In this document: positions 6,351 to 9,448 of the stretch, in pieces
Position numbering within the stretch: the first letter of the stretch is position 1
Layout: every line of letters begins with the position of its first letter
Assembly (NCBI GenBank): GCA_937889485.1
Contig: CALAPG010000065.1
Span: forward strand, 1 to 9,448
DNA: 9,448 nt
Direction: 5' to 3'
Source: an uncultured Moraxella sp.
Lineage (GTDB): Bacteria; Pseudomonadota; Gammaproteobacteria; Pseudomonadales; Moraxellaceae
The notes under the pieces: generated by a model
Databases searched by the model: none
Seen by the model: the letters and a program-made list of their open reading frames with translations, nothing else
What the model was told of the DNA's origin: nothing
Made by a program: the position numbers and the translations under genes

Positions 6351-7793
6351 ATGTCATTTCAACTCAAATCTCTTAGTTTAGCCGTTGCCACTCTTTCTGC
6401 CATTTCTACCGTTCACGCCGCAGGTCTTGACCGCTCTACCCAACCTAGCTGGGCATTTACCCAAGACGGTACGTTTGCATATGTTGAGCATATCACTATC
6501 TCGCCCGATGTGGCAGGTAAAGACAACAAAAACGTAGCCACACCAGAAAGTAACTACGCCGAAGGTAAAAATACAGGCAACATGACTGAAGATTACCAAT
6601 TCTTAAACTTTGGCGCCAAAGCAGATATTAATGACCGCGTCAGTGTGGGGGCATTTTTTGACCAACCTTTGGGCGCAGATGTCCAATATAATGGCGATAA
6701 TAATTTTGTTGCTAAAGATGCCAACACCACAATCCAAGATATAACTGCTAATAAATTCACAAATATTAAGACTGCAGATCAAACTCTTCAAAACTTAACA
6801 AATACAATTAAAGATTTTACTGGTAAAGCTCTTCAAGAAACGGATCCTATAAAAAAAGCTAACTTAAATGAAACCATCAAAAATTTAAGTAAACAAGCGG
6901 AAAACTTGGGCTTGGCTATTAAGTCAGGCTTAACCAACCAATCTAATATTGGTCAAGGCACCAATGTAAAAATCACTAGCCAAAACTTTACAGGTATGGT
7001 GGGTGTTAAGCTTGGCGAAAACAAAAACATCCAAGTCTATGGTGGCCCTACTATCCAAAAATTAGAAGGCGATGTCCATTTACGCGGTATCGCCTACTCG
7101 GGCGCAACAGGATACGATGCCAGTATGTCACCTGATACCGCCTATGGTTGGATGGCAGGTGTTGCCTATAGCAAGCCTGAGATTGCACTAAAAGCTGCAT
7201 TAACTTACCGTTCAGAGATCAAGCATGACACTCGCATGGCAGAGCATCTACCGTTAGCAGCCGCAGCTTCAGGTGGTAAAATTGCCATTGATGAAACTAG
7301 CAATATCACGGTTGAAATCCCTCGTTCAGTCAACTTGGATTTTCAAACGGGGTTAAACCCAACTACCCTATTAACGGCAAAATTACGCTGGGTGCCATGG
7401 AGTGACTTTGCGATTACCCCAAAAAATTATAATGCCCTATCAAAACTAAAAGTTCCTGCAGGCACCCCGCTGGTATCTTATGATAAAGATTCATGGTCAG
7501 GGGAAGTAGGACTTGGTAAAAAATTGAATTCAAAATGGGCATTATCGGGTTCTGTGGGCTATGACACTGGCGCAGGCAACCCTGTGACGTCACTAGGCCC
7601 TGTAGAGGGCAACTGGAACGTGGGATTGGGTGCAAAATACAATTTGACCCCAGAATGGGCAATCTCAGGTGGCGCCAAATACCTAATGTTTGGCGATGCT
7701 AAGGCAAAATTACCGACAGGCGACATTGTGGGTGATTTTAAAGACAACGATGGCTGGGTATATGGTGTACGCTTGTCTTACCAGAAAAAATAA
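6351..7793 (+). CDS. FadL / OMP E-like outer-membrane transport protein
   Basis: Predicted beta-barrel of the OMPP1/FadL/TodX family, which passes long-chain fatty acids or other hydrophobic compounds across the outer membrane. It resembles OMP E of Moraxella catarrhalis. A Sec signal peptide (1-23, likely cut after VHA) is followed by AGLDRSTQPSWAF, the hatch-like mature N-terminus. Alternating strands rich in aromatic and Gly residues run from about 80 to the end. Residues about 120-205 form an Asn/Lys/Thr-rich, helix-prone insert encoded by noticeably more AT-rich DNA, probably a surface loop. The last residues are LSYQKK, without the terminal aromatic residue usual in barrels. The ATG follows AGGGAG by six bases. 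The gene is monocistronic, with palindromes at its promoter and a shared terminator downstream. The substrate is unproven. Confidence 0.87.
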   Translation: MSFQLKSLSLAVATLSAISTVHAAGLDRSTQPSWAFTQDGTFAYVEHITISPDVAGKDNKNVATPESNYAEGKNTGNMTEDYQFLNFGAKADINDRVSVGAFFDQPLGADVQYNGDNNFVAKDANTTIQDITANKFTNIKTADQTLQNLTNTIKDFTGKALQETDPIKKANLNETIKNLSKQAENLGLAIKSGLTNQSNIGQGTNVKITSQNFTGMVGVKLGENKNIQVYGGPTIQKLEGDVHLRGIAYSGATGYDASMSPDTAYGWMAGVAYSKPEIALKAALTYRSEIKHDTRMAEHLPLAAAASGGKIAIDETSNITVEIPRSVNLDFQTGLNPTTLLTAKLRWVPWSDFAITPKNYNALSKLKVPAGTPLVSYDKDSWSGEVGLGKKLNSKWALSGSVGYDTGAGNPVTSLGPVEGNWNVGLGAKYNLTPEWAISGGAKYLMFGDAKAKLPTGDIVGDFKDNDGWVYGVRLSYQKK

Positions 7794-7829
7794 CACGTCT
7801 CTTTATACCATCAGTTATAGCATGAGTAC

Positions 7830-7861
7830 AAAAAACCAACCTGTATTAGGTTGGTTTTTTT
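7830..7861. terminator. Bidirectional terminator between the convergent FadL-like and TonB-like genes
   Basis: AAAAAACCAACCT and AGGTTGGTTTTTT form a near-perfect stem around GTATT, with A-runs and T-runs on opposite sides. It lies between the two convergent stop codons and should end both transcripts. Confidence 0.9.
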
Positions 7862-7884
7862 ATGCGACTCTAACAACGGCAGTG

Positions 7885-8916
7885 TTATTTTAAATGGATG
7901 GTGAGTTGATTGGTGCTGGCTACCGCTTCCCCTTCCTGCATTGCTGGGTATAGTTTTGCAGATTTTAGGCGCTCACAGATGAATTTGTCAATGGCTACAT
8001 TGCCCGATGACTGGGTGACACTTACCGCCTGTACATCGCCTGTAGCGGTGACGCTCAGTTTGACCGTGAGACGCATGGCAGGGTTAAACTTCACAACCCG
8101 TGATAAGGCAGGTGGTAGTACGGTATTGGGTTTGGTGCGCCAGTTTGCCTGTTCGCTATTTAGCTGCATGACCGCCCGCGGTTCGGGGGTTGCAGGGGGT
8201 GTTACAATGGCGGGTGGTTGCCTTTGTGGTTGTGGGGACGGATCGTGGCGCGCATCGCTGTCAACGGTAGGCGTGCCAGCATTCTCACCACGACTAACCG
8301 TGGTAACTGCCCTCGTGTGATCTGCTAGCGTGGGGGCAGCACTGTTAGGAGGGTGGCTCTCATTTTGAGAACGGGTCTGGGGGCGTAAGTTGTTCTCCCC
8401 ATTGGCGATTGGTAGGGCTTGACGGTTGTTGGTCGTCATGGTTTTGGGAGTAACCGTGTGGGCAAGCTTAGTAGGCGGCTTATTAGGCGGCTTATTAGGT
8501 GAATCGGGTTTAGTTGGTCGCGGCGCTTGTTGATGGCGTGGCAGCTCAGTGGCTTGTTGGTTAGTAGCCTGCGAGTATGACTGTGTGATAGAGGCACGGG
8601 TTGCCGCTTTTGGCTGACGGTTGGTAGCGGGTAAGGGCAAATCAGCGGGCTTAGCATTGAGGGTATGCACTTGTTTTTGAGGCAAGGGCTGGGCGGTTAT
8701 GGCAGATGGCGCGACTATTTTGATACGTAAAGGGGCGGTATGAAGCGGTGGCGAGGGTTGATTGGCGTTGCGCCAAGAAAAAATAGGCAGCTGCACCATG
8801 GCATACACCAATGCACCATGTAACCCTAATACGGTGATCCAAACGCCCATGCGAATAAGTCTTGTCATAGCTTGATATGCCTTGGCTAAAAAAGGTAGCT
8901 TGATGGTCTGCTGCAT
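7885..8916 (-). CDS. TonB-like energy transducer protein
   Basis: TonB proteins sit in the inner membrane, span the periplasm and pass proton-motive energy from ExbB/ExbD to outer-membrane transporters. The 343 residues show a cytoplasmic start, one membrane segment (about 24-44) and a long Pro/Gln/Asn/Thr-rich linker (about 50-262). The C-terminal TonB domain (about 265-343) contains TQSSGNVAIDKFICERLKSA and LYPAM. The segment LGLHGALV places His33 where E. coli TonB has its essential His20 (CIHGAVV), but the Ser four residues earlier is Val29. The linker includes an NKPPNKPP repeat. No exbB or exbD is nearby. The start has AGG eight bases upstream, and Met17 is an alternative. It could also be a TonB-domain protein with another partner. 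Confidence 0.8.
   Translation of the reverse strand: MQQTIKLPFLAKAYQAMTRLIRMGVWITVLGLHGALVYAMVQLPIFSWRNANQPSPPLHTAPLRIKIVAPSAITAQPLPQKQVHTLNAKPADLPLPATNRQPKAATRASITQSYSQATNQQATELPRHQQAPRPTKPDSPNKPPNKPPTKLAHTVTPKTMTTNNRQALPIANGENNLRPQTRSQNESHPPNSAAPTLADHTRAVTTVSRGENAGTPTVDSDARHDPSPQPQRQPPAIVTPPATPEPRAVMQLNSEQANWRTKPNTVLPPALSRVVKFNPAMRLTVKLSVTATGDVQAVSVTQSSGNVAIDKFICERLKSAKLYPAMQEGEAVASTNQLTIHLK
8473..8496. repeat. 12-base tandem repeat inside the TonB-like linker
   Basis: AGGCGGCTTATT is repeated exactly twice (8473-8484 and 8485-8496), with a degenerate copy before it. On the minus strand it encodes the NKPP repeat of the linker. Copy number could vary between strains without breaking the frame. 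Confidence 0.7.
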
Positions 8917-9011
8917 CTAAGAACCTGTCTTCTTAACGCCACATTGTTAGTTTAAATTTAAATTTTAAAGAATTTTTGTTTGCTTTTTTATAAAAAATAG
9001 CGACTGTCTAG

Positions 9012-9042
9012 GCGCATGGCGATATGATAAACCATCATGCGC
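9012..9042. repeat. Inverted repeat between the DUF2256 and TonB-like genes
   Basis: GCGCATG (9012-9018) is repeated in inverse as CATGCGC (9036-9042), with a loop of 17 bases. On the minus strand it follows the DUF2256 gene by about 80 bases and precedes the TonB-like gene. It could be a weak transcription end, since T-rich sequence starts about a dozen bases further on. It could also be a leader structure for the TonB-like mRNA. Confidence 0.4.
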
Positions 9043-9052
9043 TCAATAAAAA

Positions 9053-9080
9053 ATCATACTTTGCGTGTTTTGCTGAGCAA
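9053..9080 (-). promoter_or_regulatory. Candidate promoter of the TonB-like gene
   Basis: On the minus strand TTGCTC (9080-9075) and TATGAT (9058-9053) are separated by 16 bases, giving a start near 9046 and a leader of about 130 bases. The leader contains the inverted repeat at 9012-9042 and a very AT-rich stretch, including the palindrome AAATTTAAATTT near 8952-8963. I see no clear Fur box. Confidence 0.45.
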
Positions 9081-9122
9081 GTTTCAGACAACCAACGTTA
9101 GCTGTATGGCTGAGCCGTGTAA

Positions 9123-9272
9123 CTACCGCGCTGCTTGACAACGTTTTGAGCAATAAACCACGTCTGCCCAGTTTTTGTCCCATTTTTTTCGCCACACAAA
9201 CGGACGCTGACACACGGGGCAGATTTTACTAGGGAAGTCTGATTTTTTACGGGTCTTGTTAGAGGGTGTCAT
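9123..9272 (-). CDS. DUF2256 domain-containing small zinc-ribbon protein
   Basis: A 49-residue protein whose function is not known. It matches the DUF2256 pattern as I recall it: a basic start (KTRKKSDFPSK), then CPVC (18-21), RPFVWRKKW (23-31), W35, and YCSKRC (40-45). Cys18, Cys21, Cys41 and Cys45 form a likely zinc ribbon, and the Arg/Lys/Trp-rich centre suggests nucleic-acid or protein binding, which is inference. The frame is closed by a stop seven codons before the ATG at 9272, so the start is firm even though the upstream ribosome signal (AGGC, about 11 bases away) is weak. It is transcribed toward the TonB-like gene and lies 121 bases from the right IS junction. Confidence 0.85.
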   Translation of the reverse strand: MTPSNKTRKKSDFPSKICPVCQRPFVWRKKWDKNWADVVYCSKRCQAAR

Positions 9273-9393
9273 TGGTTGGGTTGCCTGTTAAATATAAAAA
9301 GAAAAAAATAGTTTGAAATTTAGTCAAAATCTTTAGGGTTTGGCATGATAATATAGCGAATTCATCAACAGTGACATGTTAAAATATTACCAT

Positions 9394-9448
9394 CTGAAGT
9401 TACGCACCGCTAATAGCCTTAAGCTGGGCAAAAGCCGACTGATTAGCG
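9394..9448 (-). mobile_element. Terminal fragment of the same insertion sequence, inverted copy
   Basis: This is the exact reverse complement of bases 1-55 and encodes the same 15-residue transposase tail on the minus strand (9447-9400). The element's body would continue to the right, beyond the window. Its end abuts AT-rich non-coding DNA upstream of the DUF2256 gene. No gene is visible in the 121 bases between. Confidence 0.7.

Noticed and set aside
7910..8320. Open frame of 136 codons on the + strand
   Set aside because: It lies antisense to the TonB-like gene, whose C-terminal domain is recognisable. The + strand product is Cys/Gly/Ser-rich and looks like a shadow of proline-rich coding.
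9037..9138. Small + strand frame of 33 codons near the right end
   Set aside because: It has no ribosome site and no recognisable motif, and it overlaps the end of the DUF2256 gene on the other strand.
1..9448. CRISPR array, prophage, toxin-antitoxin or defence system
   Set aside because: No regularly spaced repeats, phage structural or integrase genes, or paired small toxin-antitoxin frames are visible. The recognised genes account for most of the coding space.

Overview
The window looks like chromosomal DNA from a gammaproteobacterium of the family Moraxellaceae, probably Moraxella (possibly close to M. osloensis) or Psychrobacter. I infer this from the moderately AT-rich coding style, the PhoH/YbeZ-YbeY pair, and a FadL-family outer-membrane protein that resembles Moraxella OMP E. 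The genus is a judgement from protein resemblance, not a measured result.

Both ends carry the same 55 bases in inverted orientation (1-55 and 9394-9448). Each copy encodes the last 15 codons of a putative transposase followed by six bases, so the window is probably an assembly contig that stops inside two oppositely oriented copies of one insertion sequence (IS). The left copy abuts putP (56-1245) and removes about its first 103 codons. A terminator, two short tandem repeats and an elongator tRNA-Met gene with its own terminator (minus strand) follow. A gap of about 430 bases then leads to the next operon.

The central block is RNA and translation housekeeping on the + strand: phoH/ybeZ (2022-3137), ybeY (3139-3777), an asparaginase-family gene (3829-4908), truA (4971-5783) and infA (5885-6106). 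YbeY acts in rRNA maturation and ribosome quality control, TruA modifies tRNA anticodon arms, IF-1 starts translation, and tRNA-Met decodes AUG. infA has its own strong promoter and terminator.

The right-hand block is cell-envelope related. A FadL/OMP E-like porin (6351-7793) lies downstream of a promoter framed by two small palindromes. It converges on a TonB-like energy transducer (7885-8916, minus) and shares a bidirectional terminator with it. A 49-residue DUF2256 zinc-ribbon gene (9123-9272, minus) lies before the right IS copy.

I see no CRISPR array, prophage, toxin-antitoxin pair or other evident new defence system. The most interesting points are the IS-bounded architecture with a broken putP, the Asn/Lys/Thr-rich insert in the FadL-like protein, the operator-like palindromes at its promoter, a possibly leaderless truA transcript, a conserved-Arg-to-His change in PhoH, and the DUF2256 mini-gene.
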